A DNA stretch of 26,735 bases from an uncultured Bacteroidales bacterium (GCA_934725575.1 CAKVCK010000033.1:1-26735); one strand, 5' to 3'. Counted from the first letter of the stretch, positions 1-7,031 are shown. Program-made: numbers and translations. Notes: generated by a model from the letters alone, not told the origin.

Positions 1-31
1 TACCGGAAGGTGTGGCTGGAACACCTCCTTT
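1..31 (+). rRNA. rrs: 16S ribosomal RNA, 3' end only
   Basis: The first bases match the universal 16S 3' terminus, with GGCTGGAACACCTCC followed by TTT. The GGAACACC form (instead of GGATCACC) is the usual Bacteroidota version. The anti-Shine-Dalgarno CCTCC is intact. The exact mature end near base 31 is inferred by analogy with E. coli. Confidence 0.95.
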
Positions 32-113
32 TTGGGGTTTTGCTCCGACAGCGGAAGACGCTCTGTACAAGGTTTCGAGTTCGGAACTATGTACTAATCT
101 TTCATTATTATAC

Positions 114-187
114 AGGCTCTTAGCTCAGTTGGTTAGAGCGCTACACTGATAATGTAGAGGTCGGCAGTTCAACTCTGCCAGGGCCTA
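114..187 (+). tRNA. ileT: tRNA-Ile (anticodon GAT)
   Basis: A full cloverleaf folds. The acceptor stem is AGGCTCT (114-120) with AGGGCCT (180-186), including one G-T pair. The D arm has GCTCAGTTGGTTAGAGC, the anticodon stem is CTACA/TGTAG around CTGATAA, and the T arm is GGCAG/CTGCC. The discriminator is A187. The CCA end is not encoded (CTA follows). It sits in the usual position after 16S. Confidence 0.96.
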
Positions 188-210
188 CTAATCCAAAACT
201 GGAATAGTCC

Positions 211-283
211 GGGGGTATAGCTCAGTTGGTAGAGCACCTGCTTTGCAAGCAGGGGGTCTAGAGTTCGAATCTCTATATCTCCA
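211..283 (+). tRNA. alaT: tRNA-Ala (anticodon TGC)
   Basis: A cloverleaf folds with acceptor GGGGGTA (211-217) and TATCTCC (276-282), including two G-T pairs. The anticodon stem is CCTGC/GCAGG around TTTGCAA, and the T arm is TAGAG/CTCTA around TTCGAAT. The discriminator is A283 and CCA is not encoded. The order 16S, Ile, Ala is the standard spacer order, but no 23S follows here. Confidence 0.96.
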
Positions 284-290
284 CACGAAA

Positions 291-325
291 AAGTCGGAAC
301 AGCATTCGCTGCTCCGACTTTTTTT
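291..325 (+). terminator. Intrinsic terminator right after tRNA-Ala
   Basis: The arms AAGTCGGA (291-298) and TCCGACTT (313-320) pair perfectly. They continue after one A-C mismatch into CAGC/GCTG around an ATTC loop, and a T run follows directly (319-325). It starts eight bases after the tRNA-Ala discriminator. A strong terminator here means the 16S-Ile-Ala transcript ends instead of running on into 23S. Confidence 0.92.
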
Positions 326-400
326 GTGGAGATAATCCAGCCCCAGTCGCTTTGCGACAGCCCCTGAGGGGCATTGGGAGCGTTACGCATTGATTAGTAG

Positions 401-450
401 CGTTTTATGAAATCCTGCCAGTCTGTGCAGAATGGCAGGATTCTGTAAAT
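401..450 (+). repeat. Hairpin copy of the RAYT-associated repeat
   Basis: AATCCTGCCA (411-420) and TGGCAGGATT (433-442) form a perfect 10-bp inverted repeat. The left part, including ATGAAATCCTGCCAGTC, matches the core of the 92-nt repeats around the transposase gene at 9202-10194 (ATGAGATCCTGCCAGTC). It lies just past the 3' end of tsaC and could help stop that transcript, but there is no good T run. It looks like a solitary copy of the same repeat family. Confidence 0.75.
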
Positions 451-474
451 ATATGGCCTGTAATAAATTACGAA

Positions 475-1107
475 CTACGCCCGGATGATCTCCACCTCGC
501 CGTCGAGGCCGATCTTGATGATCTGGGAGGCGAGGCCGGTGGCTCCGGCTTCGAGGCGTGGATCTACAGTGTAGTCAACCGCGTTTTTGATCTCGTCAGT
601 GATGTCGGCGAACTTTTTGGGAGTCGGCTCACCGGAGATGTTGGCGGAGGTGGAGACGATAGGTCTGCCGAGCTTGTAGGTCAACTGCAGGCAGAACTCC
701 ATCATCGGAATGCGGATTCCGACAGTGCCGTCCGCCGCCACGGTGTTGTGTGCCAGATGATAGCGGTCAGCTTTCCAAGGTTCACCCTCGGCCGGTGCCG
801 GATAGGTTTTCGCTCCAGGGTAGATCAGAGTCATCGGCCTGTCATTGACCTCGACCAGATCTATGGCCATCGGCGGAATCTCGTTCACGTACAACGCAAT
901 CTGATCCAGGCTGTTAGCCAGCAGGACCAGCGACTTACTGTCTGAACGGTGCTTGATCTCGTAAATCTTTGCGACGGCCTCAGGATTGGTCGCATCGCAG
1001 CCCAGCCCCCAGACCGTGTCAGTAGGGTAAAGGATAACCCCGCCATCCTTAAGAACCTTCAACGTCTCGTTAAGGATCTCATCTATATTCTTCTTTTGCA
1101 TATTCAT
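475..1107 (-). CDS. tsaC: L-threonylcarbamoyladenylate synthase (TsaC/Sua5/YrdC)
   Basis: This 210-residue protein makes threonylcarbamoyl-AMP from threonine, bicarbonate and ATP, the first step of the t6A37 modification of ANN-decoding tRNAs in the cytoplasm. The YrdC-family motifs are present: YPTDTVWGLGCDA (27-39), KHR (52-54), PMTLIYPG (91-98), VGIRIP (129-134) and STSANISGEPTP (152-163). The length fits the single-domain TsaC form without the Sua5 C-terminal domain. The start is MNMQKK; the Met two codons later is also possible. It begins four bases after the rsmE stop codon, so the two are very probably one transcript for RNA modification. Confidence 0.93.
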   Translation of the reverse strand: MNMQKKNIDEILNETLKVLKDGGVILYPTDTVWGLGCDATNPEAVAKIYEIKHRSDSKSLVLLANSLDQIALYVNEIPPMAIDLVEVNDRPMTLIYPGAKTYPAPAEGEPWKADRYHLAHNTVAADGTVGIRIPMMEFCLQLTYKLGRPIVSTSANISGEPTPKKFADITDEIKNAVDYTVDPRLEAGATGLASQIIKIGLDGEVEIIRA

Positions 1108-1111
1108 AAGA

Positions 1112-1837
1112 TTATTCCATAAAATGCAGGTAGCAGGCCGTCACCGCCGTCACCGCCGCAGTTTCTGTCCGCAGCCGGCTCGGCCCGAGGTGAACCGGCA
1201 CGAAACCGTGCTCGATGGCCAGTCGTGCCTCTTCCGGAGAGAAATCCCCCTCCGGGCCGATCAGCACAGTTATCACCGAATCAGACTGAAGCCCTTTCAG
1301 CACATCTTTGATGGATTGCCTTAAAGTCTCACCCTCAAAACAGTAACAGATCATCTTGGCACCGGAGTCCCCGGAATGCGATAGGATGAAATCCCGCACT
1401 GTGGCAGCTTCCTCAACCAACGGCAATTTCGCCTTCAGGCTCTGCTTCATCGCAGAGAGCGCGATCTTGCGGGACCTTTCCGCCTTGAATACCTTCCGCT
1501 CGGAACGCTCCCCGATGACCGGCGAAACCACGTCCACTCCAAGCTCCGTAGCCTTCTCCACGAACCACTCGAAGCGATCATTATTCTTCGTAGGGCACAC
1601 CGCCATATTCAATGAATATGAATGCCCGCCCCATCCGGGAATGGTTTCAAGGATCTCCGCCGCGGCTCCTTTGGGCGAATCATCGCTCAGGCGGCAACGG
1701 TACATATTCCCGATGCCGTCCACGACGGTGACCTCATCCCCGACACGATGCCGGAGCACCCTCACGCAGTGCGCGCTCTCGTCCGCATCCAGAAGAGCGA
1801 GTCCGCCATCTATTTCGTAAGCATAGAAAATCTCCAT
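1112..1837 (-). CDS. rsmE: 16S rRNA m3U1498 methyltransferase RsmE
   Basis: This enzyme methylates N3 of U1498 of 16S rRNA in the assembled small subunit, using SAM. The 241 residues show the N-terminal PUA-like part (HCVRVLRHRVGDEV, about 23-36) and the C-terminal SPOUT knot (IGPEGDFS at 193-200, LGPSRLRTETA at 217-227). An upstream in-frame ATG at 1855 exists, but the promoter -7 element (1841-1849) lies between it and the ATG at 1837. I therefore choose 1837, which implies a leaderless or almost leaderless mRNA. First gene of an rsmE-tsaC operon. Confidence 0.93.
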   Translation of the reverse strand: MEIFYAYEIDGGLALLDADESAHCVRVLRHRVGDEVTVVDGIGNMYRCRLSDDSPKGAAAEILETIPGWGGHSYSLNMAVCPTKNNDRFEWFVEKATELGVDVVSPVIGERSERKVFKAERSRKIALSAMKQSLKAKLPLVEEAATVRDFILSHSGDSGAKMICYCFEGETLRQSIKDVLKGLQSDSVITVLIGPEGDFSPEEARLAIEHGFVPVHLGPSRLRTETAAVTAVTACYLHFME

Positions 1838-1840
1838 ACT

Positions 1841-1849
1841 GCAAAGATA
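1841..1849 (-). promoter_or_regulatory. -7 element of the rsmE promoter
   Basis: On the minus strand this reads TATCTTTGC, an exact match to the Bacteroidota -7 element TAnnTTTG. It ends only three bases before the ATG at 1837. No clear -33 TTG is visible. Confidence 0.65.
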
Positions 1850-1869
1850 CAACATTGAATAATAAAGAG

Positions 1870-1877
1870 TAACTTTG
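1870..1877 (+). promoter_or_regulatory. -7 element for the NagX-like gene
   Basis: TAACTTTG fits TAnnTTTG and ends five bases before the ATG at 1883, so transcription would start at or next to the start codon. It faces away from the rsmE promoter, with about 20 bases between the two -7 elements. Confidence 0.6.
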
Positions 1878-1882
1878 CGCCT

Positions 1883-3013
1883 ATGAAAAAACGTTACGAA
1901 TCATTGGATGTCCTTAGAGGACTGACGGTCGCTTTTATGTGCATCGTCAACAATCCCGGCACGTGGGCGCACATATTCCCGCCGCTCAGGCACGCCGGTT
2001 GGGACGGCTGCACCCCGACGGATCTTGTGTACCCGTTCTTCATCTTTTGTATGGGATGCGCGATGGCGTTCTCTTTCTCAAAGTACGAGAAAACGACCGC
2101 CAAGGCTTATCTGAAGGTGTTGAAAAGGGGCGCTCTGATCTTTCTGGTCGGCTTCGCGCTGAACCTGTACCCGTTCTTCCCGACCTCGCTCCACGACGAG
2201 ACCTGGTCATTCGGCCAGAACTACCTCTACTGGCTTCAGCATAAACGAATATTCGGGGTTCTCCAGCGAATAGGTATGGCGTATGTCATCGCCGGCTGCC
2301 TTGCCCTGTGGCTTAAAAAGCCAGGAAAGATTCTTGCCGCGATCGCGACGCTTTGCGTGACCTATACGGGAATATTACTGATCTTCGGCCGTGAGCCTGG
2401 CGCGTTCTCCCTCGAAGGCAATGTCTCGATGAGAATCGACACTTGGCTTGTCGGCGGCAATCATTGCTACCACGGCTACAACGGGACCGATTTCGACCCG
2501 GAGGGTGTCCTTGGCTCGATGACAGCGGCCTGCTCCTGCCTCCTCGGCTATCTGATCGGCTCGATGATCCACAGCTCGCAAAAGAATATGTCCGCCGTAA
2601 ACTGTTCACCGGACAGGGTTGTCAACAGGACTTTTGTCTATGGCTGCCTGTCCCTGATCCTCGGTGTGGTCCTCAGCATCTGGATTCCGATAAACAAGCC
2701 TCTTTGGTCAGTCTCCTATGTCTTCTATGCCGGAGGCTGGGCGATGCTCGCGCTGGCTTTCCTTGCGTACTTGCTTGACGTGAAGGGGTACGAGAAACCG
2801 TTCGTCCCATTCAAGGCTATGGGTATGAACGCGTTGATGGCGTTCGTGTTCTCCGGAGTCATCGCCAAAAGCTACGGATTCTTCGGATTCGCTCCGAGCC
2901 GCTACTTCGGTGCCAATGAATATGCCTCCCTGCTGTGGGCTCTCATATTCGTCACCATCATATTCACCCTTCTGTGGATTCTCTACAAGAAGAAGATTGT
3001 GATTAAACTGTAA
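1883..3013 (+). CDS. NagX/DUF5009-type membrane acyltransferase (heparan-alpha-glucosaminide N-acetyltransferase-like)
   Basis: This polytopic inner-membrane protein has 376 residues. The N-terminal SLDVLRGLTVAFM (7-19) and the segment HAGWDGCTPTDLVYPFF (about 37-53) are typical of the COG4299/NagX family, related to the lysosomal transferase that acetylates terminal glucosamine across a membrane. About ten hydrophobic segments follow, ending in a basic tail (YKKKIVIKL). In Bacteroidota such proteins often sit with glycan-use genes; here the neighbours give no substrate. Acetyl transfer to an amino sugar is inferred from the family. It probably shares a transcript with the phosphoesterase gene five bases downstream. 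Confidence 0.85.
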   Translation: MKKRYESLDVLRGLTVAFMCIVNNPGTWAHIFPPLRHAGWDGCTPTDLVYPFFIFCMGCAMAFSFSKYEKTTAKAYLKVLKRGALIFLVGFALNLYPFFPTSLHDETWSFGQNYLYWLQHKRIFGVLQRIGMAYVIAGCLALWLKKPGKILAAIATLCVTYTGILLIFGREPGAFSLEGNVSMRIDTWLVGGNHCYHGYNGTDFDPEGVLGSMTAACSCLLGYLIGSMIHSSQKNMSAVNCSPDRVVNRTFVYGCLSLILGVVLSIWIPINKPLWSVSYVFYAGGWAMLALAFLAYLLDVKGYEKPFVPFKAMGMNALMAFVFSGVIAKSYGFFGFAPSRYFGANEYASLLWALIFVTIIFTLLWILYKKKIVIKL

Positions 3014-3018
3014 TCCGA

Positions 3019-3549
3019 ATGTACATTGGACTGATATCCGACACCCACGGGGTGTTCGCTGATGACGTGAGGCAATTTTTGGAACCGGTGGACCAGATCT
3101 GGCACGCCGGTGACTTTGGCACGATCCAGTGCGCCCGGGACATCGCCGCGTTCAAGCCTTTGATTGGAGTCCACGGCAACTGCGACGGGCTTGATGTGAG
3201 ACAGGAATATCCCGCCTTCCAGAACTTTGAGTGTGAGGGGATGAGAATCCTGATGACCCACATCGGTTTACGACGTGGCAGCTATTGGGCCTTCAATCCG
3301 CACCAGCCTATGTACGACCTGCGGGCAAAGGCTCTTCTTGACTCATATCATCCGGACATATTCGTTTGCGGACACACGCATATTCCTCAGGTATTCAGGG
3401 ACAAGAGGAATGGCTTTCTATTTATGAACCCGGGCGCGTGTGGCTTCCAAGGCTCTGGTGACGTGCCTCGTCTGGCGCTTCGCTTTCAGATTGTAAGCGG
3501 AGAAATCACCGGATTGGAGAAGTGCGAGCTGCCAATAAGATCGATTTAG
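3019..3549 (+). CDS. YfcE/MJ0936-family metallophosphoesterase
   Basis: This 176-residue single-domain calcineurin-like phosphoesterase carries the full metal-site set: D8 and H10 in SDTHG, D32 in HAGDFG, N54 in GVHGNCD, H81 in MTHIG, and H119 and H121 in GHTHIP, followed by NPGACG. Family members hydrolyse phosphodiesters with two metal ions, usually manganese; the natural substrate is generally unknown. The gene follows the NagX-like gene by five bases with no promoter between, so they are likely cotranscribed. Confidence 0.9.
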   Translation: MYIGLISDTHGVFADDVRQFLEPVDQIWHAGDFGTIQCARDIAAFKPLIGVHGNCDGLDVRQEYPAFQNFECEGMRILMTHIGLRRGSYWAFNPHQPMYDLRAKALLDSYHPDIFVCGHTHIPQVFRDKRNGFLFMNPGACGFQGSGDVPRLALRFQIVSGEITGLEKCELPIRSI

Positions 3550-3571
3550 ATAAAATTTTTATAAAAAAATA

Positions 3572-3601
3572 TTGTAAATTTCAGAAAACTATGTACTTTT
3601 G
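3572..3601 (+). promoter_or_regulatory. Promoter of the small lipoprotein gene
   Basis: TTG (3572-3574), a 19-nt spacer, then TACTTTTG (3594-3601), matching the Bacteroidota -33/-7 pattern. The stretch upstream is very A/T-rich. The leader would be about 45 nt and is A/T-rich before the ATG, as in highly expressed Bacteroidota genes. Confidence 0.75.
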
Positions 3602-3652
3602 CGGTCTGAAAAACGTGAGTAAAGCAACTATAGTTTTTTATTTATAATTATT

Positions 3653-3853
3653 ATGAAGAAGGTATTTATGTCTTTCGCAGTTGTAGCTCTTATGGTAGCT
3701 GCTTCTGCTTGCGGTAACAACGCGAAGAAGGCCGAGGCCGCTGAGGGTGAGGCTACAGAAGAGGCTGTTGAGGCTGAGGCTGTAACTGACACAACAACCG
3801 CTTGCTGCGATTCAACCGCCGCTTGCTGCGATTCAACTGCTACAGCTGAGTAA
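3653..3853 (+). CDS. Small acidic lipoprotein with Cys-Cys-Asp-Ser repeats
   Basis: The 66-residue product starts with a lipoprotein signal peptide (MKKVFMSFAVVALMVAASAC), so Cys20 would be lipidated after signal peptidase II cleavage. The mature part, about 47 residues, is almost only Ala, Glu, Thr, Asp and Cys: an acidic stretch (EAAEGEATEEAVEAEAV), then TTTACCDSTAACCDSTATAE with ACCDST twice. It has its own good promoter and terminator, so it is probably abundant. Two Cys pairs next to Asp could bind metal or form disulfides, but that is speculation. I know no family function for it. Less likely it is only a low-complexity open frame. Confidence 0.82.
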   Translation: MKKVFMSFAVVALMVAASACGNNAKKAEAAEGEATEEAVEAEAVTDTTTACCDSTAACCDSTATAE

Positions 3854-3885
3854 TTTCAGCCGTTGATTCCCGAAAGGGTTTTTGT

Positions 3886-3925
3886 GCGGTATCCGGGTCC
3901 AAACCCAGATGCTGCAATTTTTTTT
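3886..3925 (+). terminator. Intrinsic terminator after the lipoprotein gene
   Basis: The arms GCGGTATCCGGGT (3886-3898) and ACCCAGATGCTGC (3903-3915) pair over 13 positions with one mismatch and two G-T pairs around CCAA. AATTTTTTTT follows. A smaller CCCGAAAGGG hairpin with TTTTT precedes it. Confidence 0.88.
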
Positions 3926-3954
3926 GTCTTCCCCCGTCCTAATGTCTATCTTTG
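3924..3954 (+). promoter_or_regulatory. radA promoter
   Basis: TTG (3924-3926) and TATCTTTG (3947-3954) are separated by 20 nt. The -33 element overlaps the T run of the preceding terminator. The leader would be about 35-40 nt. Confidence 0.75.
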
Positions 3955-3995
3955 AATATTGTTCGGCTGTGGCCAACCGAACGACATAAACATTG

Positions 3996-5363
3996 ATGAA
4001 TATGAAAGAGAAAACAGTCTGGTTTTGTTCCAATTGCGGCAATGAATATCCCAAATGGATGGGACGCTGTCCCGCCTGCGGGGAGTGGAACACGATGGTG
4101 GAGCAGAAAGTCGTTACGGGTGCCTCCAAAAAGTCAACCGTGGCGGACACCGTTCCTGGCGCCGGCCGCAAACCTCAGAAACTGAACGAGATTGATTCCC
4201 GTTCCGAGGCAAGGCTTTCCCTGAACAATGAGGAAATCGACAGAATACTCGGTGGCGGCATCGTTGAAGGCTCTCTTGTTCTGATCGGAGGTGAGCCGGG
4301 AATCGGCAAGTCCACCCTTTCCCTTCAGATTCCGCTCGGCTGTCCGTCACTCAGGACGTTGTACGTCACCGGTGAGGAGAGCCTGCGTCAGGTCAAGATG
4401 CGTGCCGACCGTCTTGGCGGTGATGCCTCCAACTGCCAGATCTACAGTGAGACACTGATCGAGAATGTCGTCTCTCAGGCCCGTGAGATCGAGCCGGACC
4501 TGATGATTGTGGATTCCGTTCAGACAATGTTCTCGCAGACTGTTGACTCCACTCCGGGATCCGTGACTCAGATCAAGGAGGTGGCCGCGATTCTTCTGAG
4601 GTTCGCCAAGGAGACCGGCATTCCGGTCATCCTGATCGGACATATTACCAAAGAAGGCTACATCGCCGGCCCGAAGATCCTGGAACACATTGTGGATGTG
4701 GTCCTTCAGTTCGAGGGCGACAACCGAGGCTCGTACAGAATCCTGCGCAGCATCAAGAACAGGTTCGGCTCGACTTCCGAGCTGGCCGTTTTCGAGATGA
4801 CCGGCAAGGGACTCCGCGAAGTCTCCAACCCGTCCGAGTTGCTCATCCCTATGCACGAGGCCGGACTCAGCGGTACAGCCATCAGTGCGATGCTGGATGG
4901 AACGAGACCGTTCCTCTTTGAGGTTCAGGCTCTTGTCAGTTCCGCGGTCTATGGCACGGCGCAACGCTCCGCCACCGGATTCGACGTGCGGCGACTGAAT
5001 ATGCTCTTGGCGGTTCTGGAGCGCAGGGCCGGCTTCAAACTCGCCCAAAAGGATGTTTTTCTGAATATGGCGGGCGGGCTCAAGGTCAGTGATCCGGCCT
5101 GTGACCTGGCTGTCATCTCGGCGGTTCTGTCCTCCAACTTCGATTTCGCCATCCCTTCCGACAACTGTTTCTCCGGGGAGGTCGGACTCAGCGGAGAGAT
5201 CCGTCCGGTCGCTCAGATCGACCGCCGGATCGGAGAGGCTGCCCGTCTGGGCTTCAAGAAGATATTCATTTCTTCATTCGCATCTTTGGACCTCAAACCA
5301 CAAGGCATCGAGGTTGTCAAGGTCGCCGACGTTCCCGCTCTCGTCCGCAGCCTGTTCAAATAA
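3996..5363 (+). CDS. radA: DNA repair protein RadA/Sms
   Basis: RadA is a hexameric ATPase that drives branch migration of recombination intermediates with RecA. The 455 residues show the C4 zinc finger (C11, C14, C25, C28), Walker A GGEPGIGKST (98-107), Walker B LMIVDS (169-174), the RadA-specific KNRFG motif (254-258) and a Lon-protease-like C-terminal domain from about 290 onward. Full length for the family. A TTG lies one codon upstream; I prefer ATG 3996, and ATG 4002 (MKEKTVW) is also possible. It has its own promoter at 3924-3954. Confidence 0.96.
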   Translation: MNMKEKTVWFCSNCGNEYPKWMGRCPACGEWNTMVEQKVVTGASKKSTVADTVPGAGRKPQKLNEIDSRSEARLSLNNEEIDRILGGGIVEGSLVLIGGEPGIGKSTLSLQIPLGCPSLRTLYVTGEESLRQVKMRADRLGGDASNCQIYSETLIENVVSQAREIEPDLMIVDSVQTMFSQTVDSTPGSVTQIKEVAAILLRFAKETGIPVILIGHITKEGYIAGPKILEHIVDVVLQFEGDNRGSYRILRSIKNRFGSTSELAVFEMTGKGLREVSNPSELLIPMHEAGLSGTAISAMLDGTRPFLFEVQALVSSAVYGTAQRSATGFDVRRLNMLLAVLERRAGFKLAQKDVFLNMAGGLKVSDPACDLAVISAVLSSNFDFAIPSDNCFSGEVGLSGEIRPVAQIDRRIGEAARLGFKKIFISSFASLDLKPQGIEVVKVADVPALVRSLFK

Positions 5364-5375
5364 CCTTCGGTCGCT

Positions 5376-5386
5376 TAGCTTGCCGA
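5376..5386 (+). repeat. Degenerate copy of the GAGCYTGTCGA hairpin loop
   Basis: TAGCTTGCCGA sits between flanks GGTC and GACC that can pair. It is a diverged member of the intergenic hairpin family also seen at 21956, 21986, 22741, 22829, 24349 and 26414. It lies just after radA. Confidence 0.5.
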
Positions 5387-5441
5387 AATGACCTGCCACC
5401 CAGCTTTGAACCGCCATATTCGTAAATCGAAAAAAAATGCG

Positions 5442-5449
5442 TATATTCG
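5442..5449 (+). promoter_or_regulatory. Possible -7 element for the 93-residue protein gene
   Basis: TATATTCG resembles TAnnTTTG with one mismatch and follows an A-rich stretch, in a context (ATGCGTAT) much like the 23S promoter. It lies 29 bases before the ATG at 5479. No clear -33 TTG. Confidence 0.4.
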
Positions 5450-5478
5450 CCAAGTTTTAAGTCTAAACAAAACGAGAT

Positions 5479-5760
5479 ATGAATCTTAGAGACATCAAGA
5501 AGGACATTGAATATGTCATCGGAGCTTTCATCGATGATTGCTCCCTCTTCAGCGCGCTTAACCAGAAAGCTGACGATGAGGCTTTGGGCGGACTCTTCGA
5601 CGAGGCTGTCAAACTCTACAATGACCTCAGGGACAAAGTGAACGCAAAGGTGGAAGGCAAGAAGTCCGCTTACTATGCCGGAATCCGCAAGGAACTCCTT
5701 GAGAAGACTGACGCTATGTATCAGAAGCTCAGCGAACTCATCAAGGCGACCGCAAAGTAG
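5479..5760 (+). CDS. Small helical protein of unknown function
   Basis: The 93-residue product is charged, has no signal peptide or membrane segment, and looks fully alpha-helical, with heptad-like spacing of Leu and Ile (for example FDEAVKLYNDLRDKVNAKV and LLEKTDAMYQKLSELIKA). Codon use matches its neighbours, and it has a likely promoter and a clear terminator, so it is a real gene. I do not recognise the family; it resembles conserved hypothetical proteins of Bacteroidales. It is convergent with galE. Confidence 0.82.
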   Translation: MNLRDIKKDIEYVIGAFIDDCSLFSALNQKADDEALGGLFDEAVKLYNDLRDKVNAKVEGKKSAYYAGIRKELLEKTDAMYQKLSELIKATAK

Positions 5761-5785
5761 GCCGTTCTCTTTGCAGAAAAATATT

Positions 5786-5819
5786 TGGGGAAGACCGGAT
5801 GGCCTTCCCCATTTTTTTT
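5786..5819 (+). terminator. Intrinsic terminator, probably bidirectional
   Basis: TGGGGAAG (5786-5793) and CTTCCCCA (5804-5811) pair perfectly and eight T follow. On the minus strand the same hairpin is followed by AATATTTTT, so it can also serve galE, which converges on it. Confidence 0.9.
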
Positions 5820-5838
5820 CGTGAAGCTTGACACTCTG

Positions 5839-5896
5839 TTTTGATTTGTTTGTTTGAAGATTTTTCACTTCAAAGAACATTTCAAACGAATCAAAA
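5839..5896. repeat. Nested inverted repeat between convergent genes
   Basis: Outer arms TTTTGATTTGTTTG (5839-5852) and CAAACGAATCAAAA (5883-5896) pair at 13 of 14 positions. Inside, TTTGAAG (5853-5859) and CTTCAAA (5868-5874) form a second perfect stem. A related sequence (TTCAAACAAATCAAAA) recurs near 11618. Its role is unknown; it may assist termination of galE. Confidence 0.7.
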
Positions 5897-5924
5897 GCAG
5901 ATTCTAAATGTTGCCCTCCACGGA

Positions 5925-6962
5925 TTATTTCCCTGCCAGATGCTTTTCCCAGGCCCAGGCGGCGGCCAGCGTGTCCTCGATTGACCTCTCGGCCTTCCAT
6001 CCAAGCTCGTTGTTGGCAAGTGTAGGATCCGCCCAGATCGCGGTAACGTCTCCGGCCCTGCGAGGCGCAAACTTATAGTTCAGCTTCAAGTTGTTGGCTT
6101 TCTCAAACGCGGTGATGAGTTCCATCACCGACAGCGGCTTGCCGGTACCGATGTTGAAGATCTCATATTCCTTCTTCATCTTGCCGTCGAGCATCCTGCG
6201 CACCGCGAAGACGTGCGCCTTCGCCAGATCCACGATGTCGATGAAGTCCCTCTGGCACGTTCCGTCTGGAGTAGGGTAGTCGTTGCCGAATACGGAGAGG
6301 CACTCACGCTTGCCGATGGCGGTCTGGGTGATGAACGGTACCAGATTGTTCGGCACGCCGCGCGGCAGCTCGCCGATCAGCGCTGACGGATGCGCTCCTA
6401 CAGGATTGAAGTACCTCAGAGCGATACCCTTGACATTTGAATATGCCTTCACGGAGTCCCGCAGGATGTCCTCGCACATCTGCTTCGTGTTGCCGTAAGG
6501 CGATGTGGCCGGCTGCCTTGGCGACTCCTCTGTCACCGGAAGCTTCTCCGGCTCGCCGTAAACCGTCGCGGAGGATGAGAAAAGAATATTCTCGCATCCG
6601 TGCTTCCTTGCGGTCTCGATGACATTCATAAATGACTCCAGATTGTTCCTGTAATATTTCAGTGGCTCGCTGACGGACTCTCCGACGGCCTTGAACCCGG
6701 CGAAGTGGATGACAGCGTCAATCTTGTTGGCCGTGAACAAAAGTTCCGTCGCAACAGGATCGCAGAAATCCATCTTCACGAAAGGGATATCCTCCTTTCC
6801 GGTGATCTTCTTGACACCCTCGTAGCAGGTCTCATCGCAGTTGGACATATTATCGGCCACGATCACATCGTAGCCGGCCTCGATAAGTTCCACGGTGACG
6901 TGGCTTCCGATAAATCCGGCACCGCCGGACACAAGGACGCATTTTTTCATATTCAATGACAA
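5925..6962 (-). CDS. galE: UDP-glucose 4-epimerase
   Basis: GalE interconverts UDP-glucose and UDP-galactose with bound NAD, in galactose use and in supply of sugars for surface glycans. The 345-residue extended SDR has the NAD-binding GGAGFIG (13-19), the catalytic Ser region SSSATVYG (129-136), and the catalytic pair Y156 and K160 in YGNTK. Length is typical. The Met at codon 5 (MKKCVLVSGG, start 6950) is an equally plausible start. The gene is transcribed away from dacB, with two facing -7 elements in the gap. Confidence 0.95.
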   Translation of the reverse strand: MSLNMKKCVLVSGGAGFIGSHVTVELIEAGYDVIVADNMSNCDETCYEGVKKITGKEDIPFVKMDFCDPVATELLFTANKIDAVIHFAGFKAVGESVSEPLKYYRNNLESFMNVIETARKHGCENILFSSSATVYGEPEKLPVTEESPRQPATSPYGNTKQMCEDILRDSVKAYSNVKGIALRYFNPVGAHPSALIGELPRGVPNNLVPFITQTAIGKRECLSVFGNDYPTPDGTCQRDFIDIVDLAKAHVFAVRRMLDGKMKKEYEIFNIGTGKPLSVMELITAFEKANNLKLNYKFAPRRAGDVTAIWADPTLANNELGWKAERSIEDTLAAAWAWEKHLAGK

Positions 6963-7003
6963 TTTGATTCAAGTTCGTTCCGCATAAGCGGTTTTACATC
7001 CTG

Positions 7004-7011
7004 CAAATTTA
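7004..7011 (-). promoter_or_regulatory. -7 element of the galE promoter
   Basis: On the minus strand this reads TAAATTTG, an exact TAnnTTTG match, about 42 nt before the annotated start. No clear -33. Confidence 0.6.
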
Positions 7012-7023
7012 GCAATAAAACAC

Positions 7024-7031
7024 TATTTTTG
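7024..7031 (+). promoter_or_regulatory. -7 element of the dacB promoter
   Basis: TATTTTTG matches TAnnTTTG. It lies 69 nt before ATG 7100 and only 12 nt from the opposing galE element, so the two promoters overlap. Confidence 0.6.

Noticed and set aside
169..390. Minus-strand 73-residue open frame across tRNA-Ala
   Set aside because: Its sequence (IRTLDPLLAKQVLYQLSYTP) is the well-known false protein read antisense to a tRNA gene.
1838..1855. ATG 1855 as rsmE start
   Set aside because: The -7 promoter element lies between it and ATG 1837, so it would not be transcribed from that promoter.
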